A DNA stretch of 64,000 nucleotides, taken from positions 124,001-188,000 of the forward strand of contig NW_026251427.1 in the NCBI RefSeq assembly GCF_025118155.1, read 5' to 3'. This document shows positions 1 through 14,428 of this stretch, piece after piece. The DNA comes from Cokeromyces recurvatus (taxonomy: Eukaryota > Mucoromycota > Mucoromycetes > Mucorales > Mucoraceae). The notes under the pieces are model-generated. The model was not told where the DNA came from and did not search any database. It worked only from the letters and a program-made list of their open reading frames with translations. Numbering within the stretch: the stretch's first letter is position 1; every line of letters starts with the position of its first letter. The position numbers were made by a program, and so were the translations under genes.

Positions 1-280
1 CCACTTGATATATAACCAAAAAAAGAAAAGGAAAAAAAAGGAAAAAAAAAAAGTAGCGAGAATGAATTCAACTAATGAATATGTATTACTCTTGATAACC
101 TTTGCCATACAAATTATAATTATGATGCTTTTATATGCAAATCTTTTTTTATATATCGACATTGGGAGAAGTTCAGTATTTTAATGCTACTTTTTAAAGT
201 GACTTTTTTTTTCTCTCGTCGCATTGGTCCTAATTTAGATTTTTTTTTTTCACCTTTTGATCTTCCTTTTTGACATTGAC

Positions 281-2221
281 ATGAACACTAATCTATATAA
301 AAGACGTAGATTACGCTCAACACAGCCTATTCTAACTCGAGCCCAGTTTCGAGATCTCGGTCAAAAAATATTAGGATTAAAGTCATTTAGACAATCTGTT
401 GAATTTTTAATGGTATATACATGATTTACATATAAATATAAAATAAAGGGGGAGGAGGGAGAGGGGTACCAATATCCTTATTTATATAAATGTTTATCTA
501 ATTAGGACCCTTATAATTATTTCAAGTTGAATAAAGTTAAAATGGCAGAAATACATCAATATTTATTGAATAAGGGTATTACTCAACAGAAATGTCCAAG
601 TACCCATATTCGACAAGGTGATCACTCAAGAGTTTTGATCTCTATTTTATTTCCTGGATATCCTATTATTAAAGCAAGTGAACATCATTACCAAGATCAA
701 AGAGAAGGGTAACATAAGATATATTAACACATTTTTTTTGTAGTTATCTCTCTTAGATAAATAATATCATGTAATCTTTTTTTCTTTCTTTAGTCGCTCA
801 CCTCAGGCAAAATCGATTGATTTGGCATATGACAAGCTACCTACTACAGACAAATATGAAAGACTTGAAGAACTTTTTCGGATAGATGTGAATTGGCATA
901 CAAATGCATCAAATTCTTCTATTGATATACCATTAAAGAAATTAAATCGATCTATTGTAGTAGAAGGTCATGCATCTTCAAATCTGAATGTACGTCTCTT
1001 TTTATACCTTTGGACATCTGAATTTATGTCCTGGACTCCCTCTTCTGATTTTAAATTGTTTGTGGATCAAAACGACAAGGATTGTCTTACCCAATCTGAC
1101 AGAGTAAGGAAAAGAAAAAGAAAAATAATGAGTAACACCAAGTATTTTTATTCATTTTATTTTATTTTATTTTATTTGGGTGTTTAGGATATTCATCTAG
1201 ATGGGTTTAAACATATTGATATTACAGAAAAGTCAGTTCAAATACAAAAGGCAAATCGTCGAAGTACAGGTTCTGTCAAATTTCAATTTGTATTTGGAAA
1301 AGAAAAGCCTAGTACAATACGACATATCTCAGTATGTGCTGTCGTTGAAAAGACAGAAGAAGAATTGGCTAGTCAACTCTATCTACAAACATCTGCTCTT
1401 TATATTGGAAGAGCGATGGAACGATCAAGTAAGAAAACAATACCGTTGGAACAACAGGAGGAGGTACAGAAAAAGGTAGTCGAGCTTCTCAACCCATATG
1501 ACCAAGCGCATGATAGATTAAATTTAGCAAAAATGGAACAGCTCTTCCTTTCTTGTGCAGATACATTTATAAAAGAGTGGAATGGTAATAAGACTTGAAA
1601 AAAAAAAGAAAAAGGAAAAGGAAGGGGAAGGGGAGAAGGAAGCGAAGATTTATGTGTATATATATATATGTATACAAATACTTATAATATTAAATCTATA
1701 GATGACGATGAAGAAGAACGAAATAATAATGATGATGATGATATTGAAGTATATACAGGTGCTGAAGTGATTTCAATGCTTGACCCTATTTCATTAGAAA
1801 AAATTCAACATCCTACTCGTTGTATTTTTTGTAAACATAATACTTGTTTTGATGCAGTTGTATTTTTTAAATTTCAAGTCAAATCCATGAATTGGAAATG
1901 TCCACTCTGTTATATTAAAATACGTGGAATTCAGGTATATATACAAATATATGTAGTTGTATAGTGATTAACATATAATATAATACATAGGACCTTTATA
2001 TTGATTATCAGCTCAAGAGTATATTGAATAAATATCCTGAACAAGACAAATTTTTACGAGAATACAATAATGCTTATTCTGTTGTTTCTATGTTTCAACA
2101 GAAGGAAGATGACAATACCATGAATAATAACAAAAAGAGATCATATGATGTAGTATTCATTCCAGACGATGACAATCTTGATGGTCAATCCTCTGTCAAG
2201 CGTGTAAAAAATATAATTTAG
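281..2221 (+). CDS. PIAS/Siz-type SUMO E3 ligase (SP-RING)
   Basis: Six exons join in frame: 281-412, 527-708, 794-1103, 1188-1584, 1702-1934 and 1991-2221, giving about 494 aa. The exon 5-6 product carries an SP-RING/MIZ finger around residues 350-400: FCKHNTCFD, then WKCPLC about 20 residues on, followed by LYIDYQL, which matches the segment after the finger in PIAS/Siz proteins. The stretch before it (exons 3-4) fits the position of the PINIT domain. Family role: nuclear E3 ligases that move SUMO from Ubc9 to substrates. No clear SAP domain is visible; the N-terminus (exons 1-2) is basic and only weakly helical. A D/N-rich acidic linker precedes the finger. The first ATG of the open frame was taken as the start. 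The 3' end converges on the proline-rich gene. Confidence 0.85.
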
Positions 2222-2555
2222 AATTTATATATACACTTATAGAGTTTTTTTTTTCATACATAGAGAATTTGTAATATAATAATAAAAACACTCCTAAACT
2301 TTGTATTTATATTAAAGAGTTGTTTTATACACATCATATAAAGTTGCAATTATATAGTATTTCTTTATTAGTAAATAAATAAAAGGTACTATATAATAAT
2401 AAAGGGGTGTTTTTTTTTTAATAACGTAGCAATGGAGAAGGCGTTTTTATTTTATTTTATGTTATTTTTCAAGTACTTTGCAAAAGAAAGGGGGGGAGAT
2501 ACCGACATTGTTAGTAACAGATATGATCATGAAAACAATCTGCTTTTATACATAA
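2222..2555. other. Intergenic, convergent 3' ends
   Basis: AT-rich spacer between two convergent genes. It contains AATAAA-like signals near 2280 and 2370 that could serve 3'-end formation. No ORF or RNA gene was recognised. Confidence 0.5.
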
Positions 2556-3145
2556 TTAAAATGGAGGAGTAGGTGGAGTGGGAGGGGTAGGTGGGGTGCC
2601 ACCGCCACCAGGAGGAGTAGGTGGGGTAGGTGGAGTAGGTGGAATGAAGGGTGGGAAGATAACGCCAGGAGGGGTAGGTGGAGTAGGAGGAGTAGGTGGA
2701 ACGAAGGGTGGGAAGATAACGCCAGGAGGAGTAGGTGGAGTTGGTGGAGTAGGTGGAACGAAGGGTGGTACAAGTGGTGGTAAGACAATAATAGGAGGGG
2801 TAGGTGGAGTAGGTGGAGTAGGTGGAGTGGATATGGGAGGCAAAGGAGGTTGAGGAAGAATAGGACCAATGGGGAACATCCAAGGAGGAGGGAACCTAGG
2901 ATCAACACAGGGAAATCTTGGATCACAATATGGATAGGGCAATACCTGATGGAGTTGTATATCTCTGTTTATAATGAATAATAAATAAAAAAAAAGTTAT
3001 CTATCATGTATGCATCATTTATATATAACATTCTGTACCTATTAGCCATATCTTGACTATCAGCTGGGGCAGCGTTAGAAAGCTGAATCAAGGTTACTAA
3101 GAGAGTAAACAAGAGGAAAGCAAGAGAACTAAAATGGTTTGTCAT
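2556..3145 (-). CDS. Secreted proline-rich repeat protein
   Basis: Two exons, 3145-3039 and 2964-2556, give about 172 aa. Exon 1 encodes a classic signal peptide: MTNHFSSLAFLLFTLLVTL, then IQLSNA and a likely cleavage before AP. The mature part begins with a short Cys/Pro segment (PYPYCDPRFPCVDPRFPPP) and is then almost entirely PPTPPTPPTPP blocks. These are set in a 19-residue unit of the form GVIFPPF[V/I]PP plus three TPP triplets. The composition predicts a rigid extracellular polyproline-II rod, perhaps a cell-wall or matrix protein; no enzyme domain is present. A TATA-like element lies about 85 bp upstream of the ATG. The acceptor at 2965-2966 was chosen because it restores the frame (MANRDIQLHQVLPYPYC). 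No named family was recognised. Confidence 0.72.
2578..2835 (-). repeat. Coding minisatellite (Pro/Thr-Pro triplets)
   Basis: Imperfect tandem array of a 57-bp unit, itself made of a 9-bp GGTGGAGTA-like subrepeat on the plus strand. On the minus strand it encodes the PPTPPTPP blocks of the secreted protein. Units differ only at a few positions (V/I and A/C changes). This fits recent expansion and contraction. Confidence 0.8.
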
Positions 3146-3226
3146 CGTACAGCAAGATCAAGATTTAAAAACAAGAAGTAGTTTGTGTTGAAGGATTTTT
3201 AGGATAATGGATTTAAGAAATGTTTA

Positions 3227-3241
3227 CCCTTTATATATAGT
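3227..3241 (-). promoter_or_regulatory. TATA-like box of the proline-rich gene
   Basis: CTATATATAAAGGG on the minus strand, about 85-95 bp upstream of the start codon. This is a sensible distance for a core promoter in a compact fungal gene. Confidence 0.45.
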
Positions 3242-5091
3242 TTAATTCAAGCCATTTTTTATTTTATTTTATCAATTTAACGGTTTTAATACTAAGTGGT
3301 AAAAACAAAGATAAAGAAGATAACTATTTAATCATTTTATGTATAACTTGCAAAACTTTTCATATTCAAAATAAAATTGAAGCATATTTAATCAGTAAAG
3401 TTTTACAAAATGTCTAGCATTTATACAACATAATACAACTATATTACGTTCTAGTTTATTTCCTTTATATAAACTGATAATAAGAACACATATATAGTTA
3501 AGCGTATAATCCAAGTTTTCTAATTATTTTATTTAAACATTCATCTACTCATTTTGATATTATCCCAAAAAAAAAAAAAAAAAAAAAAAAAGCACAAAAT
3601 ATGCCGTTTTAGTATTTTAACTTACTCTGTCTATAGCAAATATATGTACAGATACAAAATCTTCATGTATAAAGTGATAAATGAAAATAACACACTTTAT
3701 TCTAATTTTGACGCGCAACTTAATGAAAAATATCTATATCTTTAAGGGACTTGCTTATAAGATGCTAATATATGGTATACTTAAAACTATAGTAAATTGA
3801 TTTATAAATCTTCATATTAATTTAAAAAGGACTAGTCTTCGCATTTCACAACTAAGTTATAATGTTAGAACTTTTTTCAACTGGTCATCAAGTTCATATT
3901 CATATGTATAAACGAATTAATGCCAGAATAGTTCTGATTTAAAACTTGAAACCTAGAAACAATTCATGATGGGAACTTACCCTAAAGAAAGCAACTTTAT
4001 ATATAAAACTCTTTAAATAATAATCTTCTGTGTTGTTCAGATATCTTAATAAAATTAGAACCAATATAGAGATAAAAGAATAGTACTTAGAATCTAATTC
4101 AGTTAGTAACATGAGGAGATGATGAATAAGCGAATTGCCAAGTATTAATTTCCTTCGAGTACTAGTAATAGTCAGAAAAGTCTGTACAAATCAAAATCAG
4201 AAATTTTAGAGGGTAAGAATGATTCAATTTTCAATGTACTACAAGAAAAGAAAATATTAATAACATGTGTAGATGATGATATTTACTATGATTATAAGCA
4301 TTTTAATCTTTTTTTTTTTAAAATAGAAAGCATTTATATACGAGAAATTATCTGTCTATTTTATTATTTGTTAAGTAACAGTATTTTATTCGGTAAGTAA
4401 CAAAGCTTAATTAAAAAGAATTATTTAACTATTATTCTTAGATGGAGTATTGATATGTCTATCCACTGTTGTTTTGTATTTATTTTATGAGAGAGGAGAT
4501 AAGTCAAGATGACATAACTGTTCATTGGGGATTAAAGTAATGAAATCCTACTGTAGCTCCTTCTTCTTGGATGCTTATGCAAAAGAGATTGTTGGGCCTC
4601 TGACAAGAAGAAAAATAAAACCGCCTAGTTGATACTCTCACGTTAAGATTATAAAAAATAAATACATTATATTTTTTGTTGGTTGTTGATATATTATTTG
4701 TGTTTTTCATTCTCTCATGATATCACTTCAATCTGAGTATAGTACATATACATACACATACATCTTGGGTATTATTGTTCTTGTATTAATGAATTATTTT
4801 ATGTATTTTCTCCTTTTGAACTAATCTCAACTCCTTTGTCTGTCTGTAATTTATATCAACTTTTGTCTTACTTTTTTTCTAAAAAAAGAAAAAATGTTTC
4901 AGCACAATAATCAAATTTCAACACAGCAACATAATTGTTTCTTTATCAGATTATCTACATGATAAAGTTGAGTTTACATATTTATAAACAAATAGAAATA
5001 TCTCTTGGTCAGGAAGATCAGTTTTTTTTATCTCGATTTGCACGTATTATACACCTTTTGCTAAAATGATGTTGCAAGAAGAAAAATTAAA
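3242..5091. other. Gene-poor AT-rich stretch
   Basis: No supported gene on either strand. It holds a 26-nt A run near 3565-3591 and scattered stops in all frames. The short open frames here are low-complexity or lack neighbouring splice-compatible exons. Confidence 0.5.
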
Positions 5092-5382
5092 GTGCCACAC
5101 TTAAAAAAAAACAATGTCGTATGTTTTTTGAAAAGAGTATCATATCTAAAAAAAAATATGTCACGTATATATACTGCAGTAAAAGTAATGCTAAAGGGTG
5201 GATTCTATTTTCCTAGAAGGTGGTTTTCTAAATTACAATGGCGAGGGTTTTACAAAAAATTCAAATACATAGTAGAAGAAGATGAAGTGGATCATATCAA
5301 TATAAAGATCAGTGGAGACAAGCAGCTTATTAATATTGTTGAAACTGTCACTCCAGAAGCAGTTCGAACACGAGTTGAGCGT

Positions 5383-5453
<71 letters not shown>

Positions 5454-6357
5454 ATCTCGAAACGAGACTATGATCTTGTCAACAAAGAAAACGTAGTCAT
5501 AAAGGATAATCTTAGTCGTATGATTACTTCTCCTATTAGCCGATTCTTCAACTCTAAAGAAGATCTCGCCTGGAAAAATGATTTTGGTGGCGATTTATTA
5601 ATGAAAAAGACAGACCTGAATGCAGAGGAAGCCACAAGAATTGTTAATGAGTACGATCCCAAGTTTGTCAAATCAGTTGTTATATTGGAAAATTATTGGT
5701 TTTTCATGACTAATTTTTCCTATTTCTTTCACAACAACTTCCAGATCGATGATTATGCTGATTTTTCGAAGATTGGATACGAAAAAAAATTGTAGCTTTC
5801 ATCAGAAGAAAGATAAAACTTGGGAAATACTACTTTGAATTAACTTATAGGTTTGGATATGTTAAATTACTTGAAACAAGTGAATTATTTGACTCCGTAG
5901 ATGGTACATTTTTCTCTCCTTTCCTTGGGTCATCAATCCAAGAACTTCCAGTAACCATCACAGCAAGCTCTGAAACTACCTCGACCAACGTAGTATTTAT
6001 TACCATCGAATATATATATATATTTGCAAGAACAGGATAATGAACCAATACTATAAACTAAATACGAAAAACAACTGGGGGTTCCACAGCAAGAGGTATA
6101 AGGACAAAGGTTTCTCGCCAGCGAATCCATTGTCAGTTGAAAATTTTAGTATTATATATTCAGCTGCATCGCTCGTAATCAAGTCATTTGCATACCAAAA
6201 AATACAGCTAAAGCAGATAAACAAGCTGCTATCAAGAGTACTAACTCAAGATGACTTAACCCTTACCTTTGCCAGTAAGCTCGTTAAGAAATATTTTGTC
6301 TTTCTAAACAAGCATCGAAACTCTTCTTTTTCTTTGTCTCCGCCCAAAGAAACATAA
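5092..6357 (+). pseudogene. Broken unknown coding region split by poly-A
   Basis: Coding-like text runs from about 5161 (MSRIYTAVKVMLKGGFYF...) to VRTRVERA at 5384. There it meets 68 consecutive A residues (5385-5452). After the tract the coding-like text continues in another frame (ISKRDYDLVNKENVV, then RFFNSKEDLAWKNDFGGD) to a stop at 5795. Further fragments with good amino-acid composition follow in shifted frames near 5850-6030 and 6040-6357. No single splice model joins them, and stops and frame changes are frequent. This looks like one decayed gene of unknown family with a homopolymer inserted or expanded in its coding part. An assembly artefact in the A tract cannot be excluded. Confidence 0.5.
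5385..5452 (+). repeat. 68-nt poly-A tract
   Basis: Uninterrupted run of 68 A inside coding-like sequence. It is the longest homopolymer in the window. Confidence 0.9.
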
Positions 6358-7324
6358 AAGGAGTTGATTGAAATTTATAATAACTCTCTTGCTGGTGCCT
6401 TAAAATCCTTCAATATCAAGAACATTAACTTAGCCAAAAAAAACCCCCGATCTGTAACAAAAAAAAAATTGATTTATTTGGAGAAGAATAATGACTTTTT
6501 TTTTATTACCATAAACCTTTCAATATGTAAATAAAAATCAATCCCTGATATGTTGAGTACTTGTTTATTGTCATCGTTGCTGATTTTCATATCGTATCGC
6601 CCTGAACATCAGTGTGACTGAATCTACCATTTCTCAAACTGTTTTTCTTAAGAACCAGGTCTGTGCATATAGAACCATAAATCAAGAAATTTCTCTGCCC
6701 TTTGGCATTGCTTTTATTGCATATATGTGACACTATTTCTCTGAATTGTACGATACTCTTTTCAGAAAACATACAACACTTTTTTTTTTATTTTAAAGTA
6801 CGACATCATTTTGGTAAAAGATGTACATCATTTCTCCGCTTGAATAGAAAAAAACTTAACCTGTATAAATATGGATATTGCCAGCTAACAAAGAATGCCC
6901 GCTGCTGTTGCTTAGAGAGTAAAAAAAAAAAAATTAATAAATCGAAAAAGAAAAAAAAAATTTTTTTTTTCTTTTTTTCCCCATCTTTAGACTTTTTACT
7001 GTTAAAAGCGAAAAAGAAGCACAAAGAGGATAAAAAACTTTCAAACAATTTCAACGGGAGAGAGTTATTTTTTATTCAAAAGTTAAACCATTTGAATTTT
7101 TTATTCTAAAAAAAAAAAGTCGCACTCTCTCTTTTCTTTTCACTTGCAAAAGTCGACGCAACTCAAAAAAATAAATAGCAAAAATTATCAAAGGTTTTTG
7201 TTTTTTTTTGGATTAGTCTACTCTATCGTTTTTTTTTGTTTCGTATATCATACAAACACACATATAGTACAGCAAAGAAATCAATTAAGCATCATAAACA
7301 ACAACAACAACAACATAACATTCA
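6358..7324. other. Intergenic, upstream of permease
   Basis: AT-rich, with several 8-12 nt A and T runs (for example 6929-6971). The last ~200 bp before 7325 is C/T-rich with CAA repeats, as in fungal 5' leaders. No further gene is supported. Confidence 0.45.
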
Positions 7325-9160
7325 ATGGAAAATCAACATTATGTTCATAAACAATGTAATGAAGTAGAAGAGGCTAATGTTCCTCATTATGCTACTGAAG
7401 AAGAAATTCTTGCATCTTTTGGTTATAAGCAGGTAAGAATATATAATTTTGATTCTATAGTAGTGTGTGTAACAAATCAGCTGTCAAAATAAAATGTACA
7501 TCAATTTATTTATTTATTTTTTAGGAAATGAGTAAAACGATTTCTACTATTTCTAATTTTGCTATTGCCTTTGGTTGCTGTTCAATTTTATCTGGTTTAA
7601 CTCCTGTAAGTAATAAAGGGGTTGATAGTGTACTAAGGCTTTATATATATATATTTATATACTGAATTATTATTATTATATTATTTATAGATGTGGGGTG
7701 ATGCTATGTTGTCTGGTGGATCTATTGCCGTTATTTGGGGATGGGTCATCGTTTCTGTCTTCACATTTGGTGTAGGCTTGTCACTCGCAGAAATTTGTTC
7801 AGCCTATCCTGTAACAGGTGGTCTGTACATTTGGGTTTCACGTTTGGCACCTCCTCAATGGGTTCCTATTATGTGTTGGTTAACAGGATGGTGTAACTGG
7901 CTTGGTCTTACGGTTGCCATTACATCTGCTGATCTTGGTTTAGCTGAATTTATGTCTTCAGTTATTGGAATCACAAATCCTGATTATAATGCAGGTGTCT
8001 ATTGGCAATATGGTATCTTTTTAGTGATTGTCTTTATTCATGGCATTATTAATTCAATGCATATCAAGTATAACGGCTTTTTCAATCAAGGTTCCCTTTA
8101 TTGGCATCTTATAGGTACCTTGTTGATCATCATTGTCGCACTTGTCTTAACACCTAATAAACCAAGTGCTAAATGGGTCTTTACCTATTTTGAAAATGAT
8201 ACGGGATTTTCATCAAATTCCTATGCATTCTTGATTGGTCTCTTACAATCTCAATATACCCTTTCAGGTTTTGATAGTGCAGCACAAATGTCAGAAGAAA
8301 CCCGTGATGCGGCACGATCAGCTCCTCGTGGTATTCTCTATGCTATAGGCGCTGCTGCCATTACAGGTTTCATCTTTATGCTCTCTGTCAATTTCTGTGT
8401 TCAAGATTTCCAACGTCAAATTGTAGAGTCTACACTAAGCCCTCAAATGACTCAAATTTTCTTAGATGGTGTCGGCTATAGATGGACGGTTGTCTTTACG
8501 GTTATCATCATGGGCGCTATGTTCTTCTCTGGTTCTGCTCTTACATTGGGTAGTTCTCGTATGATCTATGCCTTCGCTCGTGATGGAGCTACCCCTTTTA
8601 GTCGATGGTTAAGTATCGTTAATAAATCTACTCAAACCCCTATCTTTGCTGTCTGGGCCAATGTGATCTTTGCTGCTATTGTTGGTTTGCTCTATATAGT
8701 GAATGAAACGGCTTTTAATGCAATTGTCTCCATCAATACAATTGCTTCATCTTTAGCTTATTTCATTCCTATCTTTCTTCGTATGACAGTCGCTCGCAAG
8801 AAGTTTGAACGAGGTCCCTTCCATCTTGGCCCCTTCTCGGGTATCATCAACTTTGTAAGTTGCTTTTGGATTCTCTTCACCTCTATTCTCTTCGTTTGCC
8901 CTACCGAGTATCCTGTCACGGCCGCTAACATGAACTATGCCTCTGTCATCTTTGTTTTCGTCATGGTCGCATCTCTTAGCTACTATTTCCTTCGTGCTAA
9001 AGAATGGTTCCATGGTCCTGGTAGAAGCTTAGAAGATGAAGGCCAACTAAATCCTGTTACTTTTGATGATAATTTTGAATCTATCACTTTTAGTCCAGGT
9101 TCGGAGAAAGTTAAGAAAGTAAATGAAGACTATGATAAAAAGGCATTTACTGCTCAATAG
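7325..9160 (+). CDS. APC-family amino-acid/GABA permease
   Basis: Exons 7325-7432, 7525-7605 and 7691-9160 join in phase 0 to give about 552 aa. The protein is a polytopic membrane transporter with about 12 hydrophobic segments. A short acidic cytosolic N-terminus (TEEEILASFGYKQEMSKTIS) leads to the first helix (FAIAFGCCSILSGLTP). The signature AQMSEETRDAARSAPRGI around residue 270 is typical of the fungal ACT (amino acid/choline/GABA) branch of the APC superfamily. That branch imports GABA, choline or amino acids at the plasma membrane or vacuole. The substrate cannot be fixed from sequence alone. The small exons 1-2 restore the conserved start, which the long exon-3 frame lacks. Confidence 0.9.
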
Positions 9161-9450
9161 TCTATACTATCTTTTATTATTATTATTATTTTCCTTTCTT
9201 TCTTTTTACTCTATAACAGACATCTCTCCCTGTTCTGTATTTTCCTGAAAATAAAATTTACTTTTTTTTTTTTTTTTTTTTTTCGTTATTTATTTACTGC
9301 ATATAATAAGATGTTTATTTTTTATTCAATAGAGCCGGAAAAAAAAAGTATGCTATTCAGTTTGATAACAAATGAAAATATTTATTAAAAAAAAAACCTT
9401 ATATATAAATCTCAATATGCTGTTTTTCTTCATTATCAGCCAATAGTTGT

Positions 9451-12400
9451 TTACGCAACTGTAGTAGACACTTTGTTTTGAAGGTTCTTCATCCTATCTT
9501 TTATTTCATCAATCGTTAAAGATCTATATAAAGAGAAAAAAAATGAGTCGTTTTTTTTGTTCAACCTACTAATAAAAAAATTTATAATTATCACTTACTG
9601 ATCATTCAATGTACGTAAAATATTCTTGAGCTGTATAGGGTTCATATTGGTAGTGTTGAGTTTACTAACATTTGTTTTCTGATCTTGAGCTTGCTTCAAT
9701 TGTTCTTGTAACTAGAAATATAATATTAATAGTTATAACATAATATATTTTTATTTTTATTTTTTACCATTTTGATTCTTGCAGCGTAGCCAGATTCCCC
9801 AGAAACTTTTTTAGAAAGCTTTTCCAGTTTCTCAATCCATTCTTCCTCTTCCTTTGAAAGCTCAGGTTGATAATTTTTCATTAAGGTACGTAATTGTTCG
9901 TCAATTCTTAGACGTAATTTTGTATGTTTTTGAGCAATATCTCTTAATTTTTGCTGTGTTTCATCTTTGGCCTTATCTGAATTCACCTTTTGTAATCTAT
10001 CATATAATTCTCTTACTGTATTTAACTGTCTTTCAAATTCTTTTTGTTGTAAAAGTAACCTAATAAATAAAGAAAAAAAAATTAAATTTTATAGAAACAA
10101 AGTCTAATATTTCCCTCCCTCTTTTACCTGCTATCAATCTTTGAAGCAGCTTTTTTGATATCACGAGCTTCACGACGGATTTGTTCAGAAGCTTTTGCAA
10201 AGAATCGAAGAGTTTCTTCATTAACAACAATTTCTTTTGATCCACTCATCTCCGAAGGGATGACGACTTTAGCTTGTTTTGGTAATGAGTCAAGTTGAGG
10301 AGGAGGAACGAAGGCTGGTAAAGGTAAAAGGGCTTGATAACTGGTACTAATAACTCCTTCTTCAGCACCAATATCCTTTAATTGAGCTTTAATGGCATTT
10401 TGAGATGCTTCAGATATAACGGTGTCACGACGCATATTCAACTCCCTTATCACCAATCGATAACCACTAGTAATTGCTAGTAAAGAATAAGACAAGTAAA
10501 TATCTGTAATAATAGCTAATCCTGCAATAGGCAAGAATCCATCTTTGAATGGAGAGGTGTTGACAAGTAATCTAACTTCAGAAGATGATTTTTCTTTTAA
10601 CCAACCATCTAAATCACGCTTGGCTTCAGCGTCTTGACCAGATTCATATTTTATACTAATATCACGTAAATTTTTTATCCAGTTTGTCATTGAAATAGCA
10701 TGAACACCGCCAGCGTGATAAGCATAGTATACATCTTCATATAAAGGATCAGTAATTAAGGTAACGCTCTGGAATTTAGGATCTTCTTGAGCTTTAAGAT
10801 TAATTATTTCATACAAGGAAGCTTTAGGAAGGAACTCTGAATCAGTAAGTAAAATTGCCAACTATTACAAGATAAAATATAAATACATTCATATACATGT
10901 ATATATATAAATATATATGTATTAAATAAAACCTAAGTTTTACTATACCTCTTTTTGCCAATTATTTTTAGCATTTATTACAGGTAACTGCCATTGAGCA
11001 TCAATTTCACTTCCAAGAATATAATTATGAATAACACCAGTATTCATTGCTAATGCAATGCAGCTTACTGGCTCAGCATTCAAGAATAACATATCTGTAA
11101 CCTCAATACCGGCGTTAAAAAGCTCTGTATGATTAATTAAAAATGGTCCTTGTCTTCGTACAGGATACAAACTATGCTGATTATCACTTGAAACCGTTAA
11201 ATTATCATTATCTAAAGCAATTGTCTTTCGTGTAATTTTAGCAGACTGAAATAATATATCAATCCATACACTATGAAGGCTGTAAAGGTGAGATAATGTC
11301 TTGTGTTCGTTTGCTGATCCAGATTTAGCTTGTTCATATTTAGCTTCAGACAGACATAGAAGATTATCTAAATGACTACGACGAACGATACTATAAAAGT
11401 AAAACCGTAAATAAAAATATATCTTCTTCTTCTTCTTCAAAAAAAGCACTACCTTCTGTAAGGAATAACAGGACAAAGAGCATAAATATGACCACTTCGA
11501 AGTGCATAAAAGATAGTAAAGCATTCCCAGCCACTACTATCTTTGCTAGGACCTCCAAGAGCAAAAGAAACAACATCTTCATCAAAATTATCCTCGTCAT
11601 CAATAGAATAGCCAATTTTTACTCGATTTTGTTGAGGCTTTCTTTGTTCTGCTGGAGATAGATCAAAGAATTGTTCAGGATTATCGATATCTGCACTAAC
11701 ATCAAACATTCTATGAAATAAAAAAAAGAAAAAGAAAAAAAAAGAAAAGGTTATTATTGCTGTATCTTCATTTTATAAATCTTTTACCTTAAGATGCTGT
11801 CATTACCAAGAACAACAATATGAGTACGTGTTTCACTAAGAGGATGCCATTCAATTTTAAGGATACTAGTTTTATTGCTATCGTAATATTTTGTACCAAC
11901 TGATAAAGTACGACAATCAATTTTCTTTCTAGAAATAGTATCAGAAATAGTTGAAAAGCCTTGTCTTGGTAAACAAACAATGACTAATCGTTGTTCCCCA
12001 GTTACTGCTAGAAGACGACCATTCTTATTAGGAATCATTGATTCTATTCTAAAGTTAATTTCAGGTGTATCTAGAATCTACATGTAGCTTATTTAGTGAA
12101 TAGTTTATTGTTAATACTATTCTATCATAAATAAATAGTACCTTATAATGCACAGATTGAATCCAGCCATCAGATAATTCAACACCCTTTTCATCAGCTT
12201 CTTGAGCGAGTTTCATCCATGTATCTTTAAAAGAAGTTAGGTTGAGTACTCTAATTTGAGGACCAACTGCTACAAATAAATCATTATCTCTAATTGAAAT
12301 AACACGATTATGATGTTGAAGAACAAAATCGGTAATATTATTTTCTTGACGTGTTTGCTTTGCTTTGATGTTTTCTGAGTATTTTTGCTCTGAATCCTTC

Positions 12401-12459
12401 AACTCAAAAATAGAATGTTTAACAAGAAAATCTAGCCAACTGTCATTCAAACTGTTCAT
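9451..12459 (-). CDS. NUP82: Nucleoporin Nup82/Nup88
   Basis: Eight exons on the minus strand join without frame breaks: 12459-12142, 12077-11788, 11710-11453, 11390-10949, 10861-10128, 10059-9768, 9711-9599 and 9523-9451, giving about 839 aa. The N-terminal ~500 residues have beta-propeller features, with repeated hydrophobic strands such as IRVLNLTSFKDTW, ILKIEWHPLSETRTHIVVL and ECFTIFYALRSGHIYALCP. The last ~250 residues are charged coiled coil (RRDTVISEASQNAIKAQL, LRLRIDEQLRTLMKNYQPEL). A WD-type propeller plus a C-terminal coiled coil is the layout of Nup82/Nup88, the cytoplasmic-face nuclear-pore subunit that works with Nup159/Nup214 in mRNA export. Length is slightly above yeast Nup82. 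The assignment rests on architecture and recognised segments; the exon chain is well supported. Confidence 0.78.
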
Positions 12460-13082
12460 TTTCGTATGATTCTTATTATTTTTTATGTGTGAATATATAA
12501 AAAGTATTTTTTTTTTTTTTTTTTTTTTTTTGACAACTTTTTCTTCAAGTGTGAAGTCTATACGCGATTTATTAAGCCTGTGACAGTTTTTTTTAAAAAA
12601 AAACCCAGTCTAAGAATTAAAATAATGCAATAGATTAAATAATATTATAATAAGTAGCCAAGTTAAAGAAGCCCTATATGTAAATATTTATTCAAGTAAG
12701 TCAGCTATTTTATGATAAAGTGTATTATCAATAGCGCCTACAAAATTACAAAATCTTTTATTCAATATTAATGAATGTCTAGAGTTTCAGGAAGTTTATT
12801 GTTTTTGTACAATAATCGTGTTTTCTTAAATTATTAGTCTAAAATATGTGTATAGAATATAAACTTGAAGGCAGAAAATAATTGCTTAATACATATATGA
12901 AATGTTAAGTATTTTATCGAGGATTGCCCTGATAAAATCACTAACACATTAGTAATCTCTCCTTAGAAATCAAAATTTATTTTATTAAGTGGTAAGAGTT
13001 ATTTTGTATGAATATGTCATATTTTATAATAATAATAATCTTATGTTCAATTTGTTGTTTGCATTAATATTTACATAATTAT
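12460..13082. other. Intergenic with T tract
   Basis: Promoter side of the nucleoporin gene and 3' flank of the Old Yellow Enzyme gene. It contains a T run of about 23 nt at 12508-12530. No ORF of note. Confidence 0.5.

Positions 13083-14428
<1,346 letters not shown>

Noticed and set aside
2578..2853. Plus-strand Gly-Val-rich ORF
   Set aside because: It is the antisense of the proline-rich repeat. The minus-strand frame has a spliced signal peptide and makes sense.
3554..3745. ORF starting with a poly-Lys run
   Set aside because: It is created by a poly-A tract, with no neighbouring exon or homology-like motif.
6806..7054. Phe/Lys-rich minus-strand ORF
   Set aside because: Composition comes from A/T runs only; no start context or conserved motif.
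8753..9013. Antisense ORF within the permease gene
   Set aside because: It is a shadow of a strongly conserved transporter frame.
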